A stretch of 64,000 nt of DNA from G965279355 sp965279355 (GCA_965279355.1 OZ257155.1:2976001-3040000), one strand, 5' to 3'; positions 25,016 through 34,652 are shown, numbered from the stretch's first letter. Numbers and translations: made by a program. Notes: generated by a model from the sequence alone, not told the origin.

Positions 25016-26104
25016 ATGAGAGAAACACTGAAAAGTTTAAGACTGTTCGCAGGCATTACCGCCGCTGTATCGGCGGCATTTATCGCGGCGCCTGTAATGG
25101 CGCAGCTGAGCCCTGAAATGCAGGCTGTGGTCGCCGAGGCGAACAAGGAAGGCTCGCTCAAGGTCATCTGGCCGGGCAACATGCTGGGCGGCGCGCGCGG
25201 CCTGGCGACGATCGAGCAGAACATGAACAAGATGTTCGGCTCGCAGGTGAAGATGAGCCACACGCCGACCGGCAGCGTGATCGGCCTCGGCTTCCAGATC
25301 GCCAATGAAGCCAAGGCGAACACGCCCTCGGGCACCGACGTCTATATCGCGGTCTCCAACGTGCTGCCGATGATGTCGCAGGCCAATCTGCTGACCAAGG
25401 TCGAGTGGCAGAAGCTGCTGCCTGGCAAGATCCCCAGCGAAATCGTCGAGCTCGACGGCGGCGTCATCCAGCTCGCGACCACGATGTACGGGATCACCTA
25501 CAACACCAGGCTGATCCCCAACCCGCCGCGTACGCTCGAAGGCTGGCTGGCGCCGCAGTACAAGGGCAAGCTGGCCAGTAATCCCCAGGCCGTCGCGCAC
25601 GACATTCTGGGTGCAAACGACGTCATGGGCCGCGACAAGACGCTTGAGTATGTGAAGAAGTTCTCCGGGCAGATCGCCGGCCTGATGAACTGCACGGATC
25701 AGAACCGCGTCGGCACCGGCGAGTTCGCGGCCATGATGTTCGATTGCGGCCCGATCGACGCGCTCAAGATGAAGGATGCCGGGCTGCCGGTCGATCAGGT
25801 CCTGCTGCAGGACTTCATGCCGCTCAGCTATTTCTACGGCGTGATCCCGGCCAACGCGCGGAGCAAGAACGCCGCCAAGCTGCTGATCGCCTATCTGGTG
25901 ACCGACGAAGGTCAGAAGCTGCAGTGGGATCTCTGGCGTTCGGACCTGCACCACCTGCCCGGCTCGAAGCTGGCGGAGCGCATCGATGCCGCGGTCAAGG
26001 CGGGCGCCAAGCCGATCCAGGTGAATGCAAGGTGGTACATGGATCATCCGGAAGTCGACGCCACGCGCAACGACATCCTGAAGATCATCCGCGACGGCCG
26101 GTAA
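25016..26104 (+). CDS. ABC transporter periplasmic binding protein
   Basis: A 362-residue type 1 extracellular solute-binding protein (iron/spermidine/aminoethylphosphonate-like clan). The signal peptide is basic MRETLKSLRL, then hydrophobic, and is cut near VMAQL. The mature part shows AEANKEGSLKVIWPG, the hinge-region motif YGITYNTRLI and YLVTDEGQKLQWDLWRSD near the C terminus. No tyrosine cluster of classical Fe(III) binders is apparent, so an organic acid is more plausible given the catabolic neighbours. A strong GGGAGG precedes the ATG. The permease and ATPase genes follow. Confidence 0.9.
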   Translation: MRETLKSLRLFAGITAAVSAAFIAAPVMAQLSPEMQAVVAEANKEGSLKVIWPGNMLGGARGLATIEQNMNKMFGSQVKMSHTPTGSVIGLGFQIANEAKANTPSGTDVYIAVSNVLPMMSQANLLTKVEWQKLLPGKIPSEIVELDGGVIQLATTMYGITYNTRLIPNPPRTLEGWLAPQYKGKLASNPQAVAHDILGANDVMGRDKTLEYVKKFSGQIAGLMNCTDQNRVGTGEFAAMMFDCGPIDALKMKDAGLPVDQVLLQDFMPLSYFYGVIPANARSKNAAKLLIAYLVTDEGQKLQWDLWRSDLHHLPGSKLAERIDAAVKAGAKPIQVNARWYMDHPEVDATRNDILKIIRDGR

Positions 26105-26110
26105 ATACCG

Positions 26111-27877
26111 GTGAAGGCAGCCGTCGACAGTTCGCTTGTGCAGTCAGGGACCCGTCTCGGGTTCCTGACCCGCACTATGGGCGTTGAGCGCGATCCGTGG
26201 CGGACGACGATGCTCGTCGCGGTCGTGCTCGCGTCGATGCTGATCGGCGGCAATCTTCTCTTTATTTTCTGGACCAGTTTCCTTGAGGGCTCGGTCGGCG
26301 GCCTCGGCAGCGTTTACAGCCTTGCCGCCTATCGCGACCTGTTCAGCGATCCGTTTGTTCTGCGGGTTTTTCTCAACACGATCGGCTTTGCATCGGTCAC
26401 GCTGCTGGTCGCGCTGGCGTTCGGCATCCCGATGGCGTGGATCACCACGCGCACCGACATTTCGGGCAAATCCCTCATCTTCACGCTGATGACGGTGGCG
26501 TTGCTGCTGCCGGGGTTCATCCCGGCCATCGGCTGGGTCTTTTTGCTGCATCCGACCGTCGGCCTGATCAATGCCGCCATCGAATTTGTCTTCGGTGCGG
26601 GCATGGTGCTCAGCGTCAGCAACATCGTCGGCATGGGCTGGGTGCAGGGACTGCATCTGGCGCCGCTCGCCTTCATCATGACCGCGTCGGCCTTCCGCGC
26701 CATGGACCCGGCGCTGGAAGAAGCGGCCGCGATGTCCGGCGCAAATCAGGTCTCCACCTTCTTCACCGTGACCTTGCGGCTGGCCTGGCCGGCGATCATG
26801 GCGGCCTCCATCTTCATCTTCACCATCGGCTTTGCGGCGGTCGACGTACCGGCGATCATCGGCTGGGGAAGACGCATCTTCACCTACAGCACCTATACGC
26901 TGGTGCTCCTGAACCCGACCTCCGGACCGCCGCAATACGGCGCGGCGGCGGCCCTGAGCGCGCCGCTTGTCATCTGGGCGCTGGTGATGTGCTGGCTCTA
27001 CAACGACATGCAGAAACGCGCCCGGCGCTTCCAGGTGATCACCGGCAAGGGCTACCGGCCGACACTGGTCGTGCTGGGGCCCATGAAGTGGCCGGCCATT
27101 GTCTTCATCGCTCTCTTCTTCATCCTGAACATCGCCCTGCCGCTGCTGGTGCTGATCTGGGCCTCGCTGCTGCCGTTCATCCAGCTGCCGTCGGCGGCGT
27201 CGCTCGGCATGGTCACGCTCGACAATTTCCGGGCGATCGACTGGGGCTCGACGCTGAGCAGCCTCAAGAATACCGCGATCCTCACGGTGTCGGTTGCGAC
27301 GATCGTCACCGTTCTGTCGTTTGCCTTCTCGTGGGTCGTGCTGCGCTCGACCGTGCGCGGCCGTGCCCTGTTCGACGTCTTCGCCTTCCTGCCGCATGTG
27401 GTTCCCACGACGCTGTTCTCGATCTCAAGCCTTCTGATCGGCCTGTTCGTTATCGGGCCGCTGGTGCCGATCTATGGAACGCTGTGGATCCTGATCATCG
27501 CCTCGGTCGTGGTCCGCATCAGCTACGGCTCGCGGATGACCAACAGCGCCCTGATCCAGATCCATCGCGAGCTGGACGAGGCGGCGCAGATGAGCGGCGC
27601 CTCCACCGGCGACCTGATCTTCCGCGTGCTGCTGCCGCTGATGGCGCCGGCCCTGCTGTTCACCTGGCTGTGGACGGCGCTGCTGACGATCCGCGACCTG
27701 ACCGTCGTCATGTTCCTGACCACCGGCACCAACCTGACGATCCCGTACGTGATCTGGAGCAACTTTGCCTTTGGCGGTCAGGGCGCCGCCGCGGTCCTGT
27801 CGCTGCTGCTGATGGTCGTGACCCTGCCGCTGATCTTCCTTTACGCCAAGGCGCTCGACCGCTGGAAACTCATCTGA
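26111..27877 (+). CDS. ABC transporter permease, fused two-domain type
   Basis: A 588-residue inner-membrane protein with two BPD_transp_1 permease halves of about six helices each. The two cytoplasmic coupling (EAA) loops are visible as ALEEAAAMSGANQVSTFF (about 196-213) and ELDEAAQMSGASTGDLIFRV (about 488-507). The fusion is as in FbpB/ThiP-like importers. The start is a GTG six bases after the binding-protein stop. It forms the membrane core with the ATPase encoded seven bases downstream. Confidence 0.92.
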   Translation: MKAAVDSSLVQSGTRLGFLTRTMGVERDPWRTTMLVAVVLASMLIGGNLLFIFWTSFLEGSVGGLGSVYSLAAYRDLFSDPFVLRVFLNTIGFASVTLLVALAFGIPMAWITTRTDISGKSLIFTLMTVALLLPGFIPAIGWVFLLHPTVGLINAAIEFVFGAGMVLSVSNIVGMGWVQGLHLAPLAFIMTASAFRAMDPALEEAAAMSGANQVSTFFTVTLRLAWPAIMAASIFIFTIGFAAVDVPAIIGWGRRIFTYSTYTLVLLNPTSGPPQYGAAAALSAPLVIWALVMCWLYNDMQKRARRFQVITGKGYRPTLVVLGPMKWPAIVFIALFFILNIALPLLVLIWASLLPFIQLPSAASLGMVTLDNFRAIDWGSTLSSLKNTAILTVSVATIVTVLSFAFSWVVLRSTVRGRALFDVFAFLPHVVPTTLFSISSLLIGLFVIGPLVPIYGTLWILIIASVVVRISYGSRMTNSALIQIHRELDEAAQMSGASTGDLIFRVLLPLMAPALLFTWLWTALLTIRDLTVVMFLTTGTNLTIPYVIWSNFAFGGQGAAAVLSLLLMVVTLPLIFLYAKALDRWKLI

Positions 27878-27884
27878 GGAAACG

Positions 27885-28982
27885 ATGATCAAGATCGACA
27901 ATCTGAACGTCGTGTATGGCGGTGCGCAGGGCCACGTCGCCGTCGACAGCGTCTCGCTCGAAGTCGAGGCCGGGCAGTTCTATACGCTGCTCGGGCCCAG
28001 CGGCTGCGGCAAGACGACGACCTTGCGCTGTGTCGCCGGGCTGCATCGCCCCGATGGCGGGCGCATCGTCATCGGTCTCACGCCGGTGGTGGATACCCAG
28101 CTCGGCATCTGGGTTGCGCCGCATCAGCGCAACATCGGCATGGTGTTCCAGTCCTATGCGATCTGGCCGCATCTCAGCGTGTTCGAGAATGTCGCCTTCC
28201 CGCTGCGCCGCCAGCGCCCCAAGCCGTCGCGCCAGGAAATCGAGCGCCGCGTTCTCGAAGCCCTTGCCCTGGTCAAACTGGATGGGCTTCACGGTCGTGC
28301 CGCGACCGACTTGAGCGGCGGCCAGCAGCAGCGTCTGGCGCTGGCCCGCGCGCTGGTCGGCGAGCCGCAGGTCCTCCTTCTCGATGAGCCGCTGAGCAAT
28401 CTCGACGCCAAGCTGCGCGAGGAGATGCGGCTGGAGCTCAAGGCGCTGACCAAGCGGCTGGGCGTGACCACGCTGTTCGTCACGCATGAGCAGGTCGAGG
28501 CGCTGACGATGTCCGACCGGATTGCCGTCATGCAGGCCGGCCGTATCGTTCAGGAGGGCACGCCGGTTGAGATCTACTCATCGCCGCGTACGCCCTTTGT
28601 CGCCGACTTTGTCGGGAAGACCAATCTCGTCACGGGCCGGGTGCGCGGCTCGGAACGGCAGGGCGGCGACTATCTGATTGCCGTCGAGACCGGGGTTGGC
28701 GTGCTGATGTGCCGGTCCGCGCAACGGCACGATCCGGACCTGGATGTCACCATCGCCATCCGGCCGGAGAATATCCGGGCGGAGGGCGCGGCGGACGGAA
28801 CAGCGTCGAACGCCCTGTCGGGCGACGTCACGCAGGTCAGCTACATGGGCAATCTGGCCGAATGCGGCGTCACCGTCGGCGGCCAGACCATGCGCGTCCA
28901 GTTTCATTCGGCGCAGGCACCGCGGGCCGGCGCGGCGCTCCGGCTGCGCGTCGATCCCGCGCATTGCCAGGTCCTTGTCTAA
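27885..28982 (+). CDS. ABC transporter ATP-binding protein
   Basis: A 365-residue ATPase of the Pot/Fbp/MalK group. Walker A is LLGPSGCGKTTTL (about 38-50), the signature is LSGGQQQRLALARAL (about 144-158), Walker B is VLLLDEPLSNLDAKLREEM, and the switch His is in LFVTHEQVEA. A C-terminal TOBE-like regulatory domain follows from about 245 to the end. GAGGA precedes the ATG at good spacing. It powers import with the fused permease just upstream. Confidence 0.95.
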   Translation: MIKIDNLNVVYGGAQGHVAVDSVSLEVEAGQFYTLLGPSGCGKTTTLRCVAGLHRPDGGRIVIGLTPVVDTQLGIWVAPHQRNIGMVFQSYAIWPHLSVFENVAFPLRRQRPKPSRQEIERRVLEALALVKLDGLHGRAATDLSGGQQQRLALARALVGEPQVLLLDEPLSNLDAKLREEMRLELKALTKRLGVTTLFVTHEQVEALTMSDRIAVMQAGRIVQEGTPVEIYSSPRTPFVADFVGKTNLVTGRVRGSERQGGDYLIAVETGVGVLMCRSAQRHDPDLDVTIAIRPENIRAEGAADGTASNALSGDVTQVSYMGNLAECGVTVGGQTMRVQFHSAQAPRAGAALRLRVDPAHCQVLV

Positions 28983-29012
28983 GACGGTTTGAAAGTTTGA
29001 TTGGAGGCATCA

Positions 29013-30203
29013 ATGACGACCCCTGCTCCCGCGAAGCGACCCAAATACGAATTCGACGTCATGCGCACCGGCCCCGAGTCGTTGGCAGGACAGTATCTGC
29101 GCCGTCACTGGCAACCCGTCCGGATCTCCAGCACGCTCGGCAAAGGGAAAGTCGTCCCGCTTCGCGTCATGGGCGAGGACTTCACCCTGTATCGCGGAGA
29201 GTCCGGCGCGCCACATGTCGTTGACTACAGATGCGCGCATCGTGGAACGCAGCTGAGCACCGGCAAAGTCGAAGGCGACGAGATCCGCTGCCTGTATCAC
29301 GGCTGGAAATTTGCGGGGAACGGCCAGTGCACCGAGCAGGCCAACGAGCATAGGGGCTTTGCCGACAAGGTGAAGATCAAAAGCTATCCCACGCAGGATT
29401 ATCTCGGCCTGATCTTCGTCTATTTCGGCCCGGAGCCGGTCCCGCCGCTGCCGCGCTTCCCGCAGCTCGATGGGCCCGGTTACCTTGATCAGAGCTTTTA
29501 CATCCGCGAATGCAATTACTTCCAGAATATGGAGAATTCGATGGACGAGACGCATGCGAACTTCACGCATGCAGTCTCCTCTTTCTCCGATCCCGGCAGC
29601 ATCAACCGCGAAGTGCCTGTTATCAGCGCGGACGAAACCTCCTATGGCATGGTGGAATACGCGACCCGCTCGGACGGTACCGTCCGGACAACGCATTTCA
29701 TCATGCCGAATGGCGTGCTGATGCAGTTGCCTTTGGGGACTGGATATATGCCTGAAGGTCAGACAAAACGCCCGTTCAGCGACTACATCGCCTGGCGCGT
29801 GCCGATCGACGATCACGTCCATCTGTCCTGCGCGGCACAGCGCCTGGATATCGATGAAGCTTCCGCCGAGCGCTACTTCAGGCATAAAGAGGGAATGGTA
29901 AAGGCGATCGAGGCGCTACCGCCGGCGATGGAGGTCACGCAGAAAATCCTGCGCGGCGAACTGACGCTGGATGATGTTGCCGATCGCGCCGATCTCGTGA
30001 ATATCCAGGACCATGTGACCCAGATCGGTCAGGGCATCTTTGCCGACCGCGAGCGCGAGATGCTCGGCCGCGCCGATATCGCCGTTGTGACGCTGCGAAA
30101 AATCTGGCAGCGCGAGCTGCGGCAGCTTGCGACCAACGGCGCTGTAACGGACTGGAAAATTCCCGAACGCATTGAGGTCGTCTCCGGCGTCGCGGCGCAG
30201 TGA
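29013..30203 (+). CDS. Rieske-type aromatic-ring hydroxylating oxygenase, alpha subunit
   Basis: A 396-residue Rieske non-heme iron oxygenase. The [2Fe-2S] site is CAH at 74-76 and CLYH at 93-96. The mononuclear iron site lies in MENSMDETHANFTH, with His181 and His186 as ligands. An ideal GGAGG lies five bases before the ATG, and this start is preferred to an upstream TTG. No ferredoxin or reductase gene is adjacent, so electrons must come from elsewhere in the genome. It is the last gene of the catabolic operon and is likely to hydroxylate or demethylate an aromatic substrate before the MhpB-like ring cleavage. Confidence 0.92.
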   Translation: MTTPAPAKRPKYEFDVMRTGPESLAGQYLRRHWQPVRISSTLGKGKVVPLRVMGEDFTLYRGESGAPHVVDYRCAHRGTQLSTGKVEGDEIRCLYHGWKFAGNGQCTEQANEHRGFADKVKIKSYPTQDYLGLIFVYFGPEPVPPLPRFPQLDGPGYLDQSFYIRECNYFQNMENSMDETHANFTHAVSSFSDPGSINREVPVISADETSYGMVEYATRSDGTVRTTHFIMPNGVLMQLPLGTGYMPEGQTKRPFSDYIAWRVPIDDHVHLSCAAQRLDIDEASAERYFRHKEGMVKAIEALPPAMEVTQKILRGELTLDDVADRADLVNIQDHVTQIGQGIFADREREMLGRADIAVVTLRKIWQRELRQLATNGAVTDWKIPERIEVVSGVAAQ

Positions 30204-30206
30204 CAT

Positions 30207-30236
30207 AAAAACGGGGCGCGACCTGCAACGCGCTCC
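30207..30236 (-). terminator. rho-independent terminator after fliL
   Basis: On the minus strand GGAGCGCG and CGCGCCCC form an 8-bp stem (with one G-T pair) around an 8-base loop, followed by GTTTTTATG. It lies 11 bp past the fliL stop, in the convergent gap with the Rieske gene. Confidence 0.7.
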
Positions 30237-30246
30237 GCACTGTTTG

Positions 30247-30747
30247 CTACTGAATCATGACCTCGAGGAACAGCACGTTGTTCACGCGCGTCGGGTTGGT
30301 GGCGGCGTTGATGCGCTCCAGCAGCTCGCTGCGGACCCGCTCCAGCGCCACCGATCCCCGCAGATCCACCACGCGCAGCTCGCGCAGGTAGGACTGAACA
30401 TTGCTGACCAGGCGCGGCATGACCGCCTGCACCCGGGAAACATCCGCGGTGTCGGTGAGTTCGAGGCTGACCGTCATCTTGAGGAAGTTCTGCTTCTGGC
30501 CCGGCCCGCCACCCATGTTCACCAGCAGATCGGGAAGGTTGTAGTAGACCATCGGCTTGGCGACGGGCTTGACCTCCTCCACCGCCTGCTCTTCTTCCGC
30601 CTGGAACAGGAAGAAATAGGCGGCGCCACCGCCGATCAGCAGCAGGATCAGCAGGGGGATGACGACGAAGAAAATGATCTTCTTGCCGGACCGCGCCTTG
30701 GGCGCCGACCCGTCCGCGTCCGCTGCTACTGCTGGTCCTTTGGCCAC
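30247..30747 (-). CDS. fliL: flagellar basal-body-associated protein FliL
   Basis: A 166-residue single-pass inner-membrane protein. A charged N terminus is followed by the helix IIFFVVIPLLILLLIGGGAA (about 24-43), an acidic linker (EEEQAVEEVKP), and the periplasmic FliL domain with VYYNLPDLLVNMGG, LKMTVSLEL and the terminal NNVLFLEVMIQ. FliL rings surround the stator units and support torque. The start is GTG. No other flagellar structural gene is adjacent, which is unusual since fliL is normally next to fliM. A terminator follows it. Confidence 0.92.
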   Translation of the reverse strand: MAKGPAVAADADGSAPKARSGKKIIFFVVIPLLILLLIGGGAAYFFLFQAEEEQAVEEVKPVAKPMVYYNLPDLLVNMGGGPGQKQNFLKMTVSLELTDTADVSRVQAVMPRLVSNVQSYLRELRVVDLRGSVALERVRSELLERINAATNPTRVNNVLFLEVMIQ

Positions 30748-30910
30748 GGCTTCTATCCAATCCCGGACTCGACGCCGGGACTATAGATGGTATCGGCCCG
30801 TCCGACGACAGCCACGAGTCATGGCCATAGGCCAAAGACCTCCCCCTCCGGGCGGGGAATGCATTGAGCCGATGGACAACCGGCAGCCGCTCCGCTATCG
30901 AAGCAATCCG

Positions 30911-31594
30911 ATGACACACACCGTCAAAATCGTCTCGTCCATGGCGACGAAGAGCTTCCTCCTCGACGCCGCGACGCTGTATCTGGCGAAGACCGGCGTC
31001 ACGCTCGATATCGCCGCCGCCGGGGCCGTCGATGTCGTTCGCCGCATGAAGGCCGACGAGCCCGCCGATATCGTCGCGCTGGCCGCGGCGGCGCTCGACG
31101 ATCTGATCGCGGCGGGGAAGATCGTTTCCGGCAGCCGGACCGCTCTCGTTCATTCGCCGATGGTTGTCGCCGTCGGCCAGGGCGCACAGCGACACGACAT
31201 CTCCACGGAAGCCGCGTTGCAGAAGGCGGTGCTGGCGGCGGGAACGGTTGCGTATTCCAGCGGCTCCAGCGGCATCTATCTGGAAAAGCTTCTGACGCGC
31301 TGGGGCGTGATGGACAAGATCAAAAGCCTGCAGACGCCACCCGGCGTTCCGGCCGGATCGCTGGTGCAGAAGGGCGAAGCCGCGCTCGCGTTTCAGCAGC
31401 TGTCGGAGCTGATCCACCTGACGGGCCTCGATGTCCTGGGTCCGCTGCCCAGGGAGATCGCGCTGGTGACGACGTTCGTCGGCGGCGTCTCGGTCTTCAG
31501 CGCCCAGCCCGACGCGGCATCGGCCGCCCTCGCCTATCTCGCCTCGCCTGACGTGCTTGAGACCAAGCGGAAGAACGGCCTCGATCCCGCCTGA
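30911..31594 (+). CDS. ModA-like substrate-binding protein without signal peptide
   Basis: A 227-residue periplasmic-binding-protein-fold protein: VKIVSSMATKSFLLDAATLY at the start, LDIAAAGAVDVVRRM, VVAVGQGAQ, VAYSSGSSGIYLEKLLTRWG, GEAALAFQQLSEL and ALAYLASPDVLETKRKNGLD near the end. These are the segments of ModA/PBP-like extracellular binding proteins. The N terminus lacks a signal peptide with this start, and an upstream ATG at 30872 does not supply one either. It may therefore act in the cytoplasm. No transporter genes are adjacent. The last 14 codons recur as a relic at 35.9 kb. Confidence 0.7.
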   Translation: MTHTVKIVSSMATKSFLLDAATLYLAKTGVTLDIAAAGAVDVVRRMKADEPADIVALAAAALDDLIAAGKIVSGSRTALVHSPMVVAVGQGAQRHDISTEAALQKAVLAAGTVAYSSGSSGIYLEKLLTRWGVMDKIKSLQTPPGVPAGSLVQKGEAALAFQQLSELIHLTGLDVLGPLPREIALVTTFVGGVSVFSAQPDAASAALAYLASPDVLETKRKNGLDPA

Positions 31595-31779
31595 TCGATC
31601 GCCAATGCGCGCGTTGGCGTCGCCATCCGTCGGACTAAAGACACGACATATAGTGGCAGCCTTTTAATCGCACGCCCTATGATGGTATGCGGCGCGCTTA
31701 GGCCAGCGTCGCGCCGGGCGACAGCAATGTGTTAATCTTTTAAAATAGAAAGTCGCTGTTGGCCAAAGAGGGCGGGTTG

Positions 31780-34641
31780 ATGTTTGCGCTGGATTGGCGG
31801 TTTTTCCCTGTCTTCGAAAAGCTTGAGCCCGCAACAGCCTTTCCAGGCACATACGATATCGGCCTGGTTATAACCTCGGTTGCCATCGCCATCCTGGCGG
31901 CGTTCGTTGCCCTGTCGATTTCCAGCCGGATCGTTGCCTCGACGAGCCAACGCGCCAAATGGGCATGGGCAAGTGCCGGGGCGCTCAGCATGGGCGGTGG
32001 CATCTGGTCGATGCACTTTATCGGCATGTTGGCGTTCTCGCTGCCATGCGGGATTTCTTACGACCCGCTTGGGACCATCCTGTCGATGATTCCCGGCGTG
32101 ATCGCCAGCGGCGTGGCGCTTGTCACGATCAGCAAACCAGATCAGCCGAGTCTCTCGCGACTGGGTATCAGCGCCGTCCTGATGGGTGCCGGCATCGGGG
32201 CCATGCATTACTCAGGCATGGCGGCAATGCGGCCGGAGGCCCTGCTCCTCTACGATCCCTGGCTCGTCGCAGTATCGATCGCGGTCGCCGTGGGCCTGGC
32301 CTACATCTCTCTCAGCATTCGCTTCCAGTTTGGCTCGGCCCGCAAGTCGAGTGTCCTGGCCACGACTGTTGCCGCATCGGTCATGGGCTGCGCCGTCGCC
32401 GGCATGCACTACACCGCCATGCAGGCGGCCATCTTCTACCCGCTGCCAGGTGTCCCGGCCTCTGTCATGGCCTTGTCGCCCACCCTGCTCGCGGTCCTCA
32501 TCGCGCTGTTCACCGTCCTCATTGCGACCAGCACCTTGGTTGCGACGTTCGCTGGACGCCAGAATGAGCTCGCCTCCACCCTGACGATCGAAGTGGCGCA
32601 GCGCATACGCACCGAGGACGATCTGGTGCGGGCCCGCGAACAGGCGGTGTCGGCGAACCAGGCGAAATCGCATTTCCTCGCGACCATGAGCCACGAAATC
32701 CGCACGCCGATGAATGGCGTCCTCGGTATGGCGAATCTTCTCTCCTCAACGCCTCTCAACGGACATCAGCGCCGCCTGGTGGAAAACCTGCTGCGCTCGG
32801 GCCGTGCCCTTCTTGCCACGATCAACGATGTCCTGGATTTTTCGAAGATCGAGGCAGGCCGCTTCGATCTCTTCGAGGTCGACTTTGACATTCGCGAGGT
32901 CGTCGCCGAGGTGGCCGATCTCTTCAGCGAGCCGTGTGCAACCAAGGGCCTGGAGTTCGTCTACTTCGTGTCCGAGGACGTGCCCGGCCGGTTGCGTGGC
33001 GATCCCGTGCGGTTGCGTCAGGTGCTCATCAACCTGGTCGGCAACTCGGTGAAATTCACCGACCGCGGAGAGGTCCTGGTCGAAATCACGCTCAAACAGG
33101 CGGCAGGCGATCATACCGTGGTCGCAATTTCGGTCGAGGATTCCGGCGTGGGGATTCCGGTCGCGCAGCTGCCGCAGGTGTTCGAGTCTTTCTATCAGGC
33201 GGATCACGCGGAAGTCCGGTTGCGCGGTGGGTCCGGACTGGGCCTGACAATCACCAAGCACTTCATCGAGCTGATGGGTGGAACGATCGGCGTTGAGAGC
33301 GAGCTTGGGCGGGGGTCGCGTTTCCACTTCACGGTCCGGCTGGCTCATCCGTCCGAACCCCTCGATACGGACCGGGCAGGCCGCCAGATCGTGCCGCCGT
33401 TTCGCGTTTTGCTGGTCGATACAAACGCCGTCAGTGCGCGCGTGATGTCGCTTTATCTTTCGAGCTGGCAGCTCGATGCCTCGGTGGCGACCACCGTTGA
33501 GGCAGCCGACAAAGCCTGGAAGGACGCCGCGGCTGCCGGCCGCTCTTACGACCTCGTCATTCTCGATGTAAAGGGTCTGGGCTCCCCCGGCCTCGACCTG
33601 GCGCGGCGCATGCGCGCAGGAGAACAGGGGCCGCCGGCTGACGTCATTGCCCTCGTGGGGATGGACAGCTTTGTCACGGACGACAGTCTTGAGCGTTTGG
33701 GTTTCTTCGCGATCCTCATCAAGCCAGTGCGTCCCTCGGAACTCTTCAACTGCCTGACGGCGTTGCGCGCCGGGACCCGCCCTCGTGGCCTCACGCCATT
33801 CTTTTCAAGACAGGCGGCTCGTCCCGCGCGCGCTCAGTTTGACGCACATGTTCTGGTGGCCGAAGACAACGCCGTCAATCAGGAGGTTGCTCTTGGCATG
33901 CTGGAGGCAGTGGGTTGTTCGGCCAAGACTGCGGCCAACGGCAGCGATGCTCTCCAGATGATCGCAAAGGAAAGCTTCGATCTCATCCTCATGGATTGCG
34001 AGATGCCCGTGATGGACGGCTTCGAGGCGACCAAGCGTATCCGCGAACTGGAGGGATTGATTGGCAGCGCAGGTCATGATGGGCAGCCGACACGGCGAAT
34101 TCCGATCGTTGCCGTGACTGCGCACGCGTTGGCGGCGGTCCATGACCGTTGCCTTGCCGCGGGCATGGACGGGTTTCTGGTCAAGCCGTTCGAGGAAGCG
34201 CAGCTTGTCGACACGCTGAACCGTTGGCTTTCTACGCGTAAACGGGCGGTAGCAATGGCGCCGAAGGAAGACAAGGCTTCCGACAAAGCCCCGGGCGATG
34301 CGCCGGTCGATCTGGTGGCGATCGAAAGGCTCCGCCAGATCAAAGGCAAGCGAAGCGGCGATTTGCTGCGGCGCGTTGTCGAACAGTTCATCAGCCTTGC
34401 CCCGACGCTTGCGGCCACTGTTCGGGACAAGGCAGCCGACGGCGATGCGGAAACAGTATGGCGCGCCGCACACAGCCTGAAATCCAGCTCTGCGGCCGTT
34501 GGTGCCGTGCAGCTGGCGCTTCAGTGCGGGGCAATCGAGTCTGCCGCGCGCGAGAAAGGTATAAAGCCATCGAAGATGCAGCTCGACGCCCTGGATACTG
34601 AGATCGCGACGGTATCGCGCGTTCTGAATGATCTGAGCTGA
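31780..34641 (+). CDS. hybrid histidine kinase with MHYT membrane sensor
   Basis: 953 residues. The N-terminal MHYT sensor has seven likely helices with the three repeated motifs MHFIGM (78-83), MHYSGM (about 142-147) and MHYTAM (about 209-214), thought to bind a metal and sense a diatomic gas. HisKA follows with FLATMSHEIRTPMNG (His near 305), then HATPase with GSGLGLTI. A first receiver has LVDTNA in place of the acidic pair but keeps LVILDVKG. A second, complete receiver has VAEDNAVNQ and LILMDCEMPVMDGFEA. The C-terminal HPt has AAHSLKSSSAAVGA. GAGGGCGG precedes the ATG. The kinase encoded 11 bp downstream is probably co-transcribed. Confidence 0.92.
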   Translation: MFALDWRFFPVFEKLEPATAFPGTYDIGLVITSVAIAILAAFVALSISSRIVASTSQRAKWAWASAGALSMGGGIWSMHFIGMLAFSLPCGISYDPLGTILSMIPGVIASGVALVTISKPDQPSLSRLGISAVLMGAGIGAMHYSGMAAMRPEALLLYDPWLVAVSIAVAVGLAYISLSIRFQFGSARKSSVLATTVAASVMGCAVAGMHYTAMQAAIFYPLPGVPASVMALSPTLLAVLIALFTVLIATSTLVATFAGRQNELASTLTIEVAQRIRTEDDLVRAREQAVSANQAKSHFLATMSHEIRTPMNGVLGMANLLSSTPLNGHQRRLVENLLRSGRALLATINDVLDFSKIEAGRFDLFEVDFDIREVVAEVADLFSEPCATKGLEFVYFVSEDVPGRLRGDPVRLRQVLINLVGNSVKFTDRGEVLVEITLKQAAGDHTVVAISVEDSGVGIPVAQLPQVFESFYQADHAEVRLRGGSGLGLTITKHFIELMGGTIGVESELGRGSRFHFTVRLAHPSEPLDTDRAGRQIVPPFRVLLVDTNAVSARVMSLYLSSWQLDASVATTVEAADKAWKDAAAAGRSYDLVILDVKGLGSPGLDLARRMRAGEQGPPADVIALVGMDSFVTDDSLERLGFFAILIKPVRPSELFNCLTALRAGTRPRGLTPFFSRQAARPARAQFDAHVLVAEDNAVNQEVALGMLEAVGCSAKTAANGSDALQMIAKESFDLILMDCEMPVMDGFEATKRIRELEGLIGSAGHDGQPTRRIPIVAVTAHALAAVHDRCLAAGMDGFLVKPFEEAQLVDTLNRWLSTRKRAVAMAPKEDKASDKAPGDAPVDLVAIERLRQIKGKRSGDLLRRVVEQFISLAPTLAATVRDKAADGDAETVWRAAHSLKSSSAAVGAVQLALQCGAIESAAREKGIKPSKMQLDALDTEIATVSRVLNDLS

Positions 34642-34652
34642 CCGGAGGTCTT

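Noticed and set aside
25016..28982. Ferric-iron uptake system (FbpABC)
   Set aside because: Architecture fits, but the tyrosine ligands of Fe-binding proteins are not apparent and the neighbours are catabolic.
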